Both the position numbers and the translations under genes were made by a program. Positions 35,593 through 44,734 of a DNA stretch of 47,199 nt are shown here, one piece after another. Source of the stretch: Phycisphaerales bacterium. GTDB lineage: Bacteria; Planctomycetota; Phycisphaerae; Phycisphaerales; SM1A02. Every line of letters starts with the position of its first letter. The first letter of the stretch is position 1. The notes under the pieces were generated by a model. The model saw only the letters and a list, made by a program, of their open reading frames with translations, did no database searches and had not been told where the DNA came from. The stretch covers positions 1 through 47,199 of the forward strand of contig CP070772.1 of the NCBI GenBank assembly GCA_020345805.1, written 5' to 3'.

Positions 35593-36212
35593 CGCACCTA
35601 AACCTCCTCGTCAGCCTGGGCAAAGCCGGGAAAGCCGGCGCGTGTGTGCAGAAGACCAATCCTGGTGAAGACCGGATCCGCATCACACCGGCAAACCTTT
35701 CCGCCAGCGGACATCGCACTCCTCGCACTCCCCACATGCTCGGGGTGCGCGCATCCATACCATGCCGCCCACCCGGCAAGGCCGCACGTGATCGTGCTGG
35801 CACCTCTGCCACCCGGATGCTCCTGATCACCATTCGTATTCGCGGGCCCAGATCCCTTTCCGTCGCCGCAGGCAATTCTCCCTGATGCCTCACCGCGCAG
35901 TTCCAGCCAGCGCCTCCTTCCTTGGGCGCTCCGTGGACTTTCCCATTACGCTCGTCGCAGCCGTGGCGACATCGGCCCAACCGGCACCAAGGGCGGAGAT
36001 CACCGTAACCAGGCTCCACCTCCATCGACATCATCATGGTGCCGAACGGATGTGCCGATCGTACCCAAACATACATACGCACGGAGTCGAAGTAAATAGC
36101 TGAGCGCCCGTTTTGCCGGTTCAATATTGTGTGAAAGCGGCCGGAGTATTCGACGGCAAGCTTTTTGAGGCGTAAGTGCGGACCACAACAAGACTAACGA
36201 TGCGCCGCGTCT
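35593..36212. other. intergenic region, 620 bp
   Basis: No supported gene. AT-rich DNA around 36065-36150 is a promoter candidate for the minus-strand 35592 gene or a termination zone for the Nudix gene. The frame open at 35510-36124 is a shadow without a domain. Confidence 0.4.
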
Positions 36213-37229
36213 TCAATCGTCGCTCTGTCCTGCCTCTTCACATCGATCTGCTTCGAATCCCAACACGGTGTGATATAGAGCCTTATCGAAGAATAGCACG
36301 ATCCGGCGATTGAGCTCCAGCACCCGATATACGTCGATCGGCCTTTCCCACACGCCTTGCCCCCGGGCGTGCGTCCACACCTGTCGTCGCAGCAGCGTCA
36401 GGGCGCTGAGCACTTCGTACTGCGAGAAGCCCTGGGCCTTTCGTCGGCGCCCCAGCGCCTGGTAGAAGTCACGGATTTCCGCGTCCGCCTCCGTCCCCAT
36501 CAGCCACCGGCGGAACCGGGAGAGAGCCGCGAACGCCTGCTCTCGCAGCAGGCCTGCATCCACCTTGCCGTACGACGCCGTGGTGGGATTGGACCGCACC
36601 TCCACCACCCACTGCCTCGCCACTTCCGCCGCCTCGTCCGTAACTAGCTGAACCAGCGCATCGGATAGCAGTTCCTTCCCCTCTTCAGCATGCAGCCGCC
36701 GATATGAATCCTGAATCGCCCACTCGTCGCGGTGGGCCTCAGCGCAGACCTTCACGGCCTTTTCATTGGAGCTGAACGCCAGCGGCGGCAGAGCCTCAAT
36801 GGGGAAATAGCGCAGCTCCAGCGCATCGTCGCCGGCCCGCTCAAACCCGCCCACCTTCTTCAGCTCGAAGGTCACGATGAGCAAGTCACCGTAGAAGTCG
36901 CTCTCGAAGGAATCCGTATCCAGCAGCCTGCAGGGCTCAGCGTCGATCCCCGTTTCTTCCTTAAGCTCGCGCCGTGCCGCATCGGCGATTGTCTCCCCCA
37001 GCTCCGCAAAGCCGATCGGAAGACACCACTGTTCCCGATGCGGATCGTTCCTGCGCTTGATCAGAAGGACCTGGCGATTGTCATTCAACACCACGCAGGC
37101 CGCCACCGGCAGTGGGTTCTGGTAGAACACCGTGCCGCAGGCCGGGCAGATCTCCCTCGCGCGTCCCTCGATCTGACGCGTTTCCACGGCCGCACCGCAC
37201 TGCGAACAGTATCTCGCTCTCAATGGCAT
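36213..37229 (-). CDS. Nudix hydrolase with zinc ribbon and C-terminal RsbRD-like domain
   Basis: 338 residues from ATG 37229, chosen because GGGA lies 6 nt before it (a GTG at 37244 is the alternative). Residues 8-31 are a zinc ribbon (Cys8, 11, 28, 31). The Nudix box GFAELGETIADAARRELKEE starts at 73 and all its acidic residues are present, so it should hydrolyse a nucleoside-diphosphate-linked compound. About 180-335 is a helical region like the RsbRD N-terminal sensor domain (LVQLVTDEAAEVARQWVVEV ... ELNRRIVLFFDKALYHTVLG). That domain otherwise occurs in stress-response regulators. The gene overlaps the upstream methyltransferase by 10 bp, so they are translationally coupled. Confidence 0.85.
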   Translation of the reverse strand: MPLRARYCSQCGAAVETRQIEGRAREICPACGTVFYQNPLPVAACVVLNDNRQVLLIKRRNDPHREQWCLPIGFAELGETIADAARRELKEETGIDAEPCRLLDTDSFESDFYGDLLIVTFELKKVGGFERAGDDALELRYFPIEALPPLAFSSNEKAVKVCAEAHRDEWAIQDSYRRLHAEEGKELLSDALVQLVTDEAAEVARQWVVEVRSNPTTASYGKVDAGLLREQAFAALSRFRRWLMGTEADAEIRDFYQALGRRRKAQGFSQYEVLSALTLLRRQVWTHARGQGVWERPIDVYRVLELNRRIVLFFDKALYHTVLGFEADRCEEAGQSDD

Positions 37230-38032
37230 AGCGGATCCCGACACTGGAAGATCGCATCGTCCTTGCCGATGACCACTTCGCCCCGGCTCGCCAGCAGCCG
37301 TTTGATGAAACCCGTCAATTCATCGGGCAATTCATCGCCAGGCTTTGCGTTCGGAATCAAAAGCGGCAGCTTGAAGCGCAGATATGCATACAGGTCCTCA
37401 CGGTGCTCCGGTCGGAACCGCAGCGAATTGTGATAGTCGATGCGCCTGATCGTGCCGAAAGAACCGGCCAGCTTCTCCCGGCCGTTCTCCGCCGAGAACT
37501 GGCGGGCCAGGGTAACAAGCTCGCAGGCCGCATCTGCGAGGCCCGCCGCCGGCAGTTGCCCCTCCACGCTTCGCTCGCTGTGGGTGATCGCCAGCAGCAC
37601 CCCCTTCTCCCTCAGTATTCGGGCGATATCCGGGATCACCTTGGGAAAGAAATACAGCGAGTACGAGCACACCACCAAGTCAAAACTGCGATCCGGCCAG
37701 GGAAGAGTCGAGTCCACGCTCAGGCATCGAAACTCCCCCTGCCGACCGGACGGGGCGATCCGCTCCCGGAATGCCTCTTCGTTGTCCGGCCACACATCGA
37801 CCCCCACCACTTTCGCGTCTTCGGCCACCCGCATGGCCAGCGTCTCGGCCATGAATCCAAAGCCGCAGCCGAGATCCAGAACATCCCGGGCCGAGGCAAG
37901 ATTCAGACCCTGCAGCGACGCTTCGCGGATGTCCTGTCGGTTCGTTGACCGATCCCGAATGACCGCAGACGCCGCCTCATGGGCCAGGGGGGATTGGAAG
38001 GGCCAAGTGGACGATGGCGTCATGATTAGCAT
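37220..38032 (-). CDS. class I SAM-dependent methyltransferase
   Basis: 270 residues. Motif I VLDLGCGFGF lies at 51-60, followed by an acidic VVGVDVWPDN at about 74-83, then LPWPDRSFDLVVCSYSLYFF near 108-127, all typical of small-molecule methyltransferases (UbiE/COQ5-like). The substrate cannot be deduced. ATG 38032 and 38023 are both possible starts; neither has a strong ribosome site. Its stop lies inside the start of the Nudix-RsbRD gene, and both run on the minus strand, divergent from the FHA gene. Confidence 0.85.
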   Translation of the reverse strand: MLIMTPSSTWPFQSPLAHEAASAVIRDRSTNRQDIREASLQGLNLASARDVLDLGCGFGFMAETLAMRVAEDAKVVGVDVWPDNEEAFRERIAPSGRQGEFRCLSVDSTLPWPDRSFDLVVCSYSLYFFPKVIPDIARILREKGVLLAITHSERSVEGQLPAAGLADAACELVTLARQFSAENGREKLAGSFGTIRRIDYHNSLRFRPEHREDLYAYLRFKLPLLIPNAKPGDELPDELTGFIKRLLASRGEVVIGKDDAIFQCRDPLCH

Positions 38033-38417
38033 TATTCACCGCCAGACAGCGGCGTGCAATGGATCACCTGCGACCGAGCCCCGCCTGCTCTCCTTGTCGG
38101 TCCTCATCATCCGCATCGCGGGCCGCAACGTCGATCACGGCTCGCCCGGATCGTCTGCCGCAGCAACCACGTCCCCGATAAGCCCTTTCGTGACAATGAC
38201 CTGCATCGTCCCGTCCGATTGCCGCCGGCAGCCAGGGAGTCAAATGAGGTGGCGAATCAACTTGTGAGATTACTGCAGCCATTTTGGCCGCAGCACCGAT
38301 GACCGGCAAACCGGCGCTGCGCCAAGTACGCTCAACCCCCGCCCCGCGCCTCCTGAGGCCGTATCCGCCGCCCGAAGGCCCGGTGCGACAACGCCCGCCT
38401 GTAGAAGGAGATAGTCC
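38033..38417. other. divergent promoter region, methyltransferase / FHA gene
   Basis: About 385 bp with no supported gene. It should contain promoters for both directions. The ribosome site AGAAGGAG of the FHA gene is at its right end. Confidence 0.4.
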
Positions 38418-38888
38418 ATGGCATCTCTTCTTGTTGTTTCGGGCCCGAGTCAGGGCGATTACCACCCACTTAGCACCGAGGTAACGGTGATCGGCCGCGG
38501 TCAGAGCTGCAATATCCGCATCGCCGACACGCTGATCTCTCCCCGACACGTGCAGATCCGCGAAGATCCCGCAGGCAGCGGACATCACGCCAAGGATCTG
38601 GGAAGCGCCACCGGAACATTCATCAACGGAAGCCGGATCGCCGCCGAGACTTTGCTGGCGAGCGGCAACATCCTCAGGATCGGGGCATCCCGGATCGTCT
38701 TTTATGCCCGGAACTTCGCCGACAGCGAGGAGGCGGCCAGTCACTACCGGCAGCACGAAGGCCAGACCGGCGGCCCGGCTACCGCCGGTGCCACCGGTCC
38801 GGGCGCGGTGCATCCGCCGGACCTGGAAGCGGACGATCCAAAGCCGGGGACCAAGCCCCAGAAAAGCACCAGCGCAAGCGGGGCCTGA
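38418..38888 (+). CDS. FHA-domain protein
   Basis: 156 residues, with AGAAGGAG before the ATG. Residues 1-97 are an FHA domain, which binds phosphothreonine peptides: GRG (26-28), the SPRHV core, the TGTFINGSRI loop with Asn-Gly, and the closing ILRIGASRIVFYAR. The C-terminal 60 residues are Pro, Gly, Ala-rich and probably disordered. It has no signal peptide. A Ser/Thr kinase is encoded 1.2 kb downstream, so phospho-dependent docking is a plausible link, but this is inference from neighbourhood only. Confidence 0.88.
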   Translation: MASLLVVSGPSQGDYHPLSTEVTVIGRGQSCNIRIADTLISPRHVQIREDPAGSGHHAKDLGSATGTFINGSRIAAETLLASGNILRIGASRIVFYARNFADSEEAASHYRQHEGQTGGPATAGATGPGAVHPPDLEADDPKPGTKPQKSTSASGA

Positions 38889-38989
38889 TAAAGGCTCCCG
38901 CGGCGCCCCGCCCTCACAGCCCGCGCCTTCCGGTTTCCAGGTTATTTGATGAAAAACCATCCACTCGCTGCCGCGGGCGGCAAATGAAA

Positions 38990-39018
38990 GCGGCCCGCCC
39001 GAATCGTGGGCGGGCCGC
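38990..39018 (-). terminator. hairpin terminator, best read on the minus strand
   Basis: An 11-bp perfect stem GCGGCCCGCCC / GGGCGGGCCGC with a 7-nt loop. On the minus strand it is followed by TTTC, as in the other terminators here. It would end the small gene at 39095-39280. On the plus strand it lies 101 bp after the FHA gene but has no T tract. Confidence 0.65.
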
Positions 39019-39094
39019 GGTTGCAGGCTATCGACCCTCGGAAACCCCATTCACTACGGTGCCCCCACAAGGGCCCTCTTCCCGTCCACCGCGG

Positions 39095-39280
39095 TCAGGA
39101 TCGCCGCCCCGGCCGCCGGGGCCTGTGCTCGGTGCTCTCTTTCTCCTCCGGGACCGGGTGATACCTGGCCCGGCCCCACCGGCAGCGGGCAATGAAGAGC
39201 CAGCACCGGCACTGTGTCACGTCGCGAATCAACTGCTCGGGCACTCCCGATGACTTCCGGTTCTTCCTTCGGTCCTGCAT
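39095..39280 (-). CDS. possible small basic protein (61 aa)
   Basis: ATG 39280 preceded by GGGAG at 7 nt; the frame runs 61 codons to 39095 (MQDRRKNRKSSGVPEQLIRD ... YHPVPEEKESTEHR). It is rich in Arg and Lys, with Cys24, Cys26 and Cys33 near a hydrophobic WLFIA. A terminator hairpin stands 77 bp after its stop on the same strand, which supports a real transcript. No known family is recognised. It is divergent from the sigma factor gene. Chance remains a fair alternative, because short open frames are common at this GC content. Confidence 0.4.
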   Translation of the reverse strand: MQDRRKNRKSSGVPEQLIRDVTQCRCWLFIARCRWGRARYHPVPEEKESTEHRPRRPGRRS

Positions 39281-39529
39281 AATCTCACTCCCTTCATCCA
39301 GGTTGATCTGGCGGGGGCATCGCGGACGCACCGAGGTCCGGCGAACCGCTCTCCAAGGGCAACGCGCCGCCCGGCTCCTCTCGCCGACATTCTCGTTCCG
39401 ATGCGGGCAATGTTCCGATAAAGGCGTGGACTGCCCGCTCTTGCGGGCCGGTCTACCCTGGGACACAATCACCCCCGTGGTTCCGAGCCCTCGCATCGGC
39501 CCCGGCCGCACGGGGGGAATGGAGCACTC
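39281..39529. promoter_or_regulatory. divergent promoter region, small ORF / sigma-kinase pair
   Basis: About 250 bp, no gene supported. It must hold the promoter of the sigma-kinase pair; no clear consensus -35/-10 was identified. GGAG precedes the sigma ATG. Confidence 0.4.
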
Positions 39530-40093
39530 ATGCCGTCGGAAGATGTCACCTCGATCCTTTCGGACCTGATTGCCGGCGACGAGCGGGCCGCGGACGCCCT
39601 CATGGCCGCCGCCTATGCCGAGCTTCGTGCCCTGGCCGAGCACAAGCTGAAGTACGAACGGCCGGGCCATCTGCTCCAGCCCACCGCCCTGGTGCACGAG
39701 GCTTATCTGCGACTGGTGGACCAGACCCGCGTGGACTGGAAGGGCCGGACGCATTTCCATGCCGTGGCCGCACAGGCCATGCGCCGCGTGCTCATCGATC
39801 ATGCCCGCCGGCGAAATCGCGAGAAACGCAGCGGACGCTGGCGGAAGGTCACCCTCGACGATGCGTTCGCTATTGGAGGGGACCACGAACTGGACGTCAT
39901 CGCCCTGCATGAAGCGCTGGAGATGATGCGCCTCCTCGATGAGCGACAGGTCGAGGTGATCGAGTTGCGGATCTTCGGCGGGCTCAACACCGACGAGGTC
40001 GCACAGCAGTTGAGAATCTCCACTCGAACCGTAGAGCGCGACTGGAAGATGGGGCTGGCATGGCTGAGGCGTGAACTGAGCAGCGAGGAATAG
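39530..40093 (+). CDS. ECF-type RNA polymerase sigma factor
   Basis: 187 residues. Region 2 is at about 5-95 (LLQPTALVHEAYLRLVDQ, THFHAVAAQAMRRVLIDHAR) and region 4 at about 125-185 (LLDERQVEVIELRIFGGLNT then DEVAQQLRISTRTVERDWKM). ECF factors of this type are multiplied in planctomycetes and are often encoded with a Ser/Thr kinase instead of a classical anti-sigma factor. The stop is 2 bp before the kinase ATG, so both are cotranscribed and probably coupled. Activity control by the kinase is therefore a reasonable inference. The target promoters are unknown. Confidence 0.92.
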   Translation: MPSEDVTSILSDLIAGDERAADALMAAAYAELRALAEHKLKYERPGHLLQPTALVHEAYLRLVDQTRVDWKGRTHFHAVAAQAMRRVLIDHARRRNREKRSGRWRKVTLDDAFAIGGDHELDVIALHEALEMMRLLDERQVEVIELRIFGGLNTDEVAQQLRISTRTVERDWKMGLAWLRRELSSEE

Positions 40094-40095
40094 GC

Positions 40096-43062
40096 ATGGA
40101 CAAGGACCGCTACCGCCGGGTGAAGGAACTGTTCCTCGCGACATGTGATCTTGCCACGGAAGAGCGCGAATCCGTGCTCGGGAGCCGGTGCGCCGATGAT
40201 CCGGACCTGCGGGCAGAGGTCGAATCGCTCCTTCAGCACCATGACGAGCCTACAGACGCGATCGCACACGCGCCGACCGTCAGGGCGCCGGCTGTCGATG
40301 AGTCCACGTCTATCAAGTCCGTAGGCTCCTATCGCATCGTCCGCGAGATCGGACGCGGCGGGATGGGGATCGTTTATCTCGGCGTCCGCGCGGATGACAA
40401 GTTCAAGCGCCGCGTTGCAGTCAAAGTGCTCAAGCGCGGCATCGACACCGAGCACGTACTCCGGCGCTTCGAACTCGAGCGACAGCTCCTTGCCGCCCTC
40501 AATCATCCCGGGATCGCGCGACTCTTCGACGCCGGCGAGACCCAAGAGGGCACGCCTTACTTCGTGCTGGAATACATCGAGGGCCTGGCGCTTGATGAAT
40601 ACTGCGATGTTCACCGCCTCCGCATCGACGAGCGACTTGAGCTCTTCTGCCGCGTCTGTTCAACCGTGCACTATGCGCACCAGAACCTGATCGTCCACCG
40701 CGACCTCAAGCCCGGCAACATCATCGTCACCGGCGACGGCCATCCCAAGCTGCTGGATTTCGGGATTGCCAAGCTGGTCAATCCGGAGCTTTCGCTCGTC
40801 ACCGGCGATCCGACCGCCCCGGGGTTTCGGGTCATGACCCCCGAATACGCCAGCCCCGAGCAGGTGCGCGGCGATCCCATCACCACCGCCAGCGATGTGT
40901 ATTCGCTGGGCGTGCTGCTTTACGAGCTCCTCTCCGGCCACCAGCCCTATCGCCTCCGCAGCCGCATGAGAGCCGAGATCGAGCGCGTGATCTGCGAGGA
41001 GGAGCCGGAGAAGCCCAGCACCGCGGTCAGCCGTATTGAGGGGCCCGATCAGAGAGGCGGCGACGCCACGCGCAAGACCATCACCCCCGAATCGGTGAGT
41101 CGAACCCGCGAAAGCCGGCCCGAGCGCCTTCGCAAGCGCCTCGCCGGCGACATTGATAACATCGTCCTCATGGCCATGCGCAAGGAGCCTCAGCGCCGCT
41201 ACGCGTCCGCCGAGGAGCTGGCCGAGGACATCCGCCGCCATCTCGCCGGCATGCCCGTCGTGGCCCGACGCGATACTCTCGTCTATCGCATCTCCAAGTT
41301 TGTCCGGCGGAACCGCGCCGGCGTCCTGGTCGCCGCCATGCTGGCCCTGTCATTGATCGCCGGCATTGTGGGAACCACTGTCAGTCTGCAGAAAGCCCGC
41401 GAAGCCCGGATCGTCGCCGTACACGAGCGCGCACGCGCCAATCGACTCTTCGAAGACGGCCGGGACCTGGCCAGAGCTTTCCTCCTCGACTTCCCTGGGC
41501 AAATCAAGCATCTGGAGGGGGCCATCGCCGCCCGCGAACTCTTCGTGGAAACCGCGCTTCAGTACCTTCAAGACGTAGCCCAGGACGCCGGCGACGATCA
41601 CGGACTCATGCGCGAAATCGCCTCCGGTTACGACAGTGTCGGGGAAATCCAGGGCAGCCTGTGGGGCCCCAACCGCGGCGAGCTGGACCGGGCCCTACAA
41701 AGCTACGAAAAGGCACTGGCGATCCGGACCAGACTTGCCCGCTCCGATCCCGATGACCTGACCCTCCAGCGGGAAATATCCATCAATCACACCGAGATCG
41801 GCCATATGCTCGGGCGAACGGGCGATGCCGCCGCAGCCCTGGCTTCACATCGCAAGGCTCTGGTCATCTGTGAACATCTGGCCGCCACGGAACCGCGCAG
41901 CGAAGAGGCCCGGCGTCAACTCGCCATCGCGCTGGCCAACGTCGGCGCGGTGCTCGCGGAGACCGGCGACACTTCCACCGCCGTCGACCGCTACAACCGC
42001 TCCCTGGCCCTGCGCGAGGCCCTCGCCGCCGAACATCCCACCGACCCGGAAACGCAGAACCAACTCGCCCGGATCTATCTCTACATCGGCGATCAGTTCG
42101 AGGCGATCGGCGACTATGAAGGTACTCTGCAGAAGTACCGGCGCGCCGTGGAGATCCGTGAAGCGCTCGTGCAGGCGGATCCGACCCACAGTCGGTGGAA
42201 GCGATCATTGGCCGTGGCCCATTACTTCGTCGGCCATGCCCTGCTCGTTCTGGACCGGGCCGAGGAGGCCGCGGACCATCTGAATCACTTCCTGGAAGTG
42301 ACCAGGAAGCGCGCCGGGGATGATCCGGACGATGTCCGGGCCGTGCGCGACCTCGCCACCGCCCATGAGATCATCGGCCGGGCACGGGCCATGACCGGCG
42401 ACTGGGACGGCTCGCTCGCCGAGTACCGAGCTTGCGAATCGATCCTCGCTCCTCTTGCTGAAGCCCATCCGGAAGACACGCAGTATCGCCACCTGCTGTC
42501 GGTCAGTTTTGAAGGGATCGGCCGGGCCTTGGCCGAAACGCACGACCTCGCCGAGGCGATAGAACACGGCCGCCGGGCGCTTCTGATCAGCCAGGAGCTG
42601 GCCACCACCGATCCGGACAACGTCTATTGGCAGGAGCAGCGTGGATCCGTGCTCGCGAGCCTCGGTGACTGGCTGGCGGATGACGACCAGCTCGGAGAAG
42701 CGCTGAGCAAACTCGAAGCCGCCCGCGAACAGTACGCCTACCTCATGACCATCCAGCCCCGCAATGCGTGGTACAGATCAGAACTCGCCGGCACGCTGAT
42801 GGAACTGTCGAAGCTGATGGTGAGATTGAATGACGGCGACGCCGCCCTGCGCTATGCGCAGCAGGCCTGCGACACCGCCGAGGAGCCGAACTCGCTGATG
42901 ATGCGGGAGCTTGCCGCCGCTCACTACCTCACGGGAAACACTCAGCGCGCCATTGAGATCGCAAACGACGCACTTCGCAGGCTCCAACAGGGATCCGACC
43001 CGGGCGATGAGGAGTTGAGGATTCTGCTGGAATCGGACATCCAGCGCTACCGCGCCGACTGA
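40096..43062 (+). CDS. membrane Ser/Thr protein kinase with TPR-rich C-terminal half
   Basis: 988 residues. Kinase domain about 79-385: glycine loop IGRGGMGIVYLG (85-96), Lys110 in VAVKVLK, catalytic HRDLKPGN with Asp203, DFG at 221-223, and PEYASPEQ. All catalytic residues are present. One membrane helix lies at about 409-430. The outside half (about 460-980) is tetratricopeptide-like: repeated pairs such as GDAAAALASHRKALVICEHL, GDTSTAVDRYNRSLALREAL, GDYEGTLQKYRRAVEIREAL. The N-terminal 70 residues are acidic-helical, as is usual in planctomycete kinases partnered with sigma factors. It likely phosphorylates the cotranscribed sigma factor or a partner; the signal sensed by the TPR part is unknown. 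Confidence 0.93.
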   Translation: MDKDRYRRVKELFLATCDLATEERESVLGSRCADDPDLRAEVESLLQHHDEPTDAIAHAPTVRAPAVDESTSIKSVGSYRIVREIGRGGMGIVYLGVRADDKFKRRVAVKVLKRGIDTEHVLRRFELERQLLAALNHPGIARLFDAGETQEGTPYFVLEYIEGLALDEYCDVHRLRIDERLELFCRVCSTVHYAHQNLIVHRDLKPGNIIVTGDGHPKLLDFGIAKLVNPELSLVTGDPTAPGFRVMTPEYASPEQVRGDPITTASDVYSLGVLLYELLSGHQPYRLRSRMRAEIERVICEEEPEKPSTAVSRIEGPDQRGGDATRKTITPESVSRTRESRPERLRKRLAGDIDNIVLMAMRKEPQRRYASAEELAEDIRRHLAGMPVVARRDTLVYRISKFVRRNRAGVLVAAMLALSLIAGIVGTTVSLQKAREARIVAVHERARANRLFEDGRDLARAFLLDFPGQIKHLEGAIAARELFVETALQYLQDVAQDAGDDHGLMREIASGYDSVGEIQGSLWGPNRGELDRALQSYEKALAIRTRLARSDPDDLTLQREISINHTEIGHMLGRTGDAAAALASHRKALVICEHLAATEPRSEEARRQLAIALANVGAVLAETGDTSTAVDRYNRSLALREALAAEHPTDPETQNQLARIYLYIGDQFEAIGDYEGTLQKYRRAVEIREALVQADPTHSRWKRSLAVAHYFVGHALLVLDRAEEAADHLNHFLEVTRKRAGDDPDDVRAVRDLATAHEIIGRARAMTGDWDGSLAEYRACESILAPLAEAHPEDTQYRHLLSVSFEGIGRALAETHDLAEAIEHGRRALLISQELATTDPDNVYWQEQRGSVLASLGDWLADDDQLGEALSKLEAAREQYAYLMTIQPRNAWYRSELAGTLMELSKLMVRLNDGDAALRYAQQACDTAEEPNSLMMRELAAAHYLTGNTQRAIEIANDALRRLQQGSDPGDEELRILLESDIQRYRAD

Positions 43063-43832
43063 TGCCCGCTTCACCTGCTCAGCTGCCGGCCATTCAATTC
43101 GGCGAGTTTCGAGATGCGATCTGCAATCGCGGCAAGCTTCAGAAACACTTGTATGCACAAGGCTTATGTGAATCGCATCCCGCTGCGCATCCCTCCGGAT
43201 CTCGCCTTGGGAGCCGTCAAACGTCTTCAAAGGCGTCCATCCGTCAGCAACTTGATTGTCAACTCCGGCAGAAGATGTTTGCCGCGGCCACCGGTTCGAC
43301 GTAGCCTTGTGCATCAGGCATGATCGTTTTCCGGCCGCGGCCTTTCGGTGCTTTCAGCCGAAGGCCGGCTTTCAGAGTGCATGAGTGGGAGCGCAGGCGG
43401 GCGTGCGCCAGGGGTGTGGGCATAGGCCAAGAAGACACGGGCGACGAAGTACTCATCGCCCGCGCTCCTTGCACCACCGGCCACCCTGCCACTTGCGGGG
43501 CCCCTTGCCGCACCGAACGCGCCGCGACTCCGCCGAGCCAACTGTCCCCTCCACAGGTCCTCGCCCCTCGGACTTCACCAGGGGCGAGGCCTTTCAATGA
43601 ACCTCGCCACCAACCTCCATTACCAGGGTGTCATCCGTTGTCGCGGCCCGACCAGCCAGAGATGCACATCGATAGAGAGAGCCGCATCAGACTGGACGAT
43701 GTGCCGCCAACCATTAAAAGCTTGACTGAACACGCCTGATCGGCGAACGTCATGTGACACACTGCCAGACACAACGCACAAGGTGACAGACGCTGATCGA
43801 CAACCGTGGAACATCCATTCAGAGGAGAAGCC
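43063..43832. other. 770-bp region without a supported gene
   Basis: Open frames occur on both strands (for example 43320-43739 plus) but none shows a domain or conserved feel. A stem of 10 bp at 43559-43589 is the only structure seen. The stretch after 43690 is AT-richer and should hold the promoter of the 43833 gene. Confidence 0.4.
43559..43589 (+). terminator. hairpin of uncertain assignment
   Basis: A 10-bp perfect stem CCTCGCCCCT / AGGGGCGAGG, loop of 11 nt, followed by CCTTTC. It resembles other terminators in this window, but no gene is identified upstream of it in the previous 490 bp. Confidence 0.45.
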
Positions 43833-44552
43833 ATGCCGGATTACGTCCTGATTCCCGCCATTCCGATCGCCATGAAGGTCGGAATAGTCGAGCGCTGGTT
43901 CCTCAGCCAGTATGAGTTGATTCGCGCCCAGCAGCCCGGCACCTATCGCCGGATACCTATTCCCGGAAACAGGCTCAAGCCCGAACACGTGATCGAACTC
44001 ATCAAGTTTGTATCTGATGAAATGGAATCCAATCGCAAACGACAGATTGCGATATTCCGCGAAGCAGTCATTGCGATCGCGTTGGTCACGTGGGCGGCCA
44101 TCCTGATCCCGAGAGGCCTGGATGCTTCGGTGGGAGACCGACGGTGGATCGGCTGGTCCGCGTTTTGTCTCTGCCTGGCCGCCAGTCTCTTGGGTGGTCG
44201 AATCATTTTCCTGTACCGACAGCGCATTTATCATTTGCGCAACAGTCGGGAGGACTTGGTTCGCCACATCAGGCCAAAACTGCGCGGGGACAACACCAAA
44301 GATCCGCCGACGACATGGCTGTTTCCGCCCGTCGGACCGCCCACCGGCTCACTCACGTACTTCTTCTCCCTCCTCGCGGTCGGCGCAGTGGGGGCGGTTT
44401 TCAACCTCTCTGCGATCAACTTCACGGATCGAGACAATCTGCCGAGCCAGCCGGCCAACACCGCAAATGTGTCTCCGGCTGACGCAATCCGGCCTCCCGC
44501 CACGCGCGGTGAGGATGTTGGCCGGAGCGCTGACGACAGCATCACGGGTTAG
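43833..44552 (+). CDS. unknown membrane protein
   Basis: 239 residues from ATG 43833, chosen because AGAGGAG lies about 6 nt before it. Three hydrophobic segments lie at about 74-90, 106-124 and 168-187. The N-terminal 70 residues (QYELIRAQQPGTYRRIPIPG) and the C-terminal 45 are hydrophilic. The C-terminal part is rich in Pro, Asn and Ala. I do not recognise the family. It is a single gene, followed 182 bp later by the third UGA-containing beta-helix gene; there is no sign that they belong together. Confidence 0.65.
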   Translation: MPDYVLIPAIPIAMKVGIVERWFLSQYELIRAQQPGTYRRIPIPGNRLKPEHVIELIKFVSDEMESNRKRQIAIFREAVIAIALVTWAAILIPRGLDASVGDRRWIGWSAFCLCLAASLLGGRIIFLYRQRIYHLRNSREDLVRHIRPKLRGDNTKDPPTTWLFPPVGPPTGSLTYFFSLLAVGAVGAVFNLSAINFTDRDNLPSQPANTANVSPADAIRPPATRGEDVGRSADDSITG

Positions 44553-44633
44553 CCCGCAGCGGTCGCGACGGCGCAAGCGGTGCCCCTTCTCGATTTGACC
44601 GCTACGTTTTGCCCTCATCACCGACATTTCCCG

Positions 44634-44661
44634 TTGACTTTTTCCGATCCCACGCTGGAAT
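44634..44661 (+). promoter_or_regulatory. candidate promoter of gene C (TTGACT-16-TGGAAT)
   Basis: TTGACT (44634-44639) and TGGAAT (44656-44661) are separated by 16 bp and lie 73 bp before the ATG. The -10 resembles TAGAAT and TACAAT of twins A and B. Confidence 0.5.
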
Positions 44662-44734
44662 AGTGCTCCTCATGGGGTAGGTTGACCACAGGAGCCATCG
44701 GTACGGGCATCCGGGGCAAAGAAAGGCAGCGTGC

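Noticed and set aside
43320-43739. 139-codon plus-strand frame
   Set aside because: No ribosome site, no domain, Arg/Pro-rich composition typical of chance frames at this GC content; a terminator-like hairpin lies inside it.
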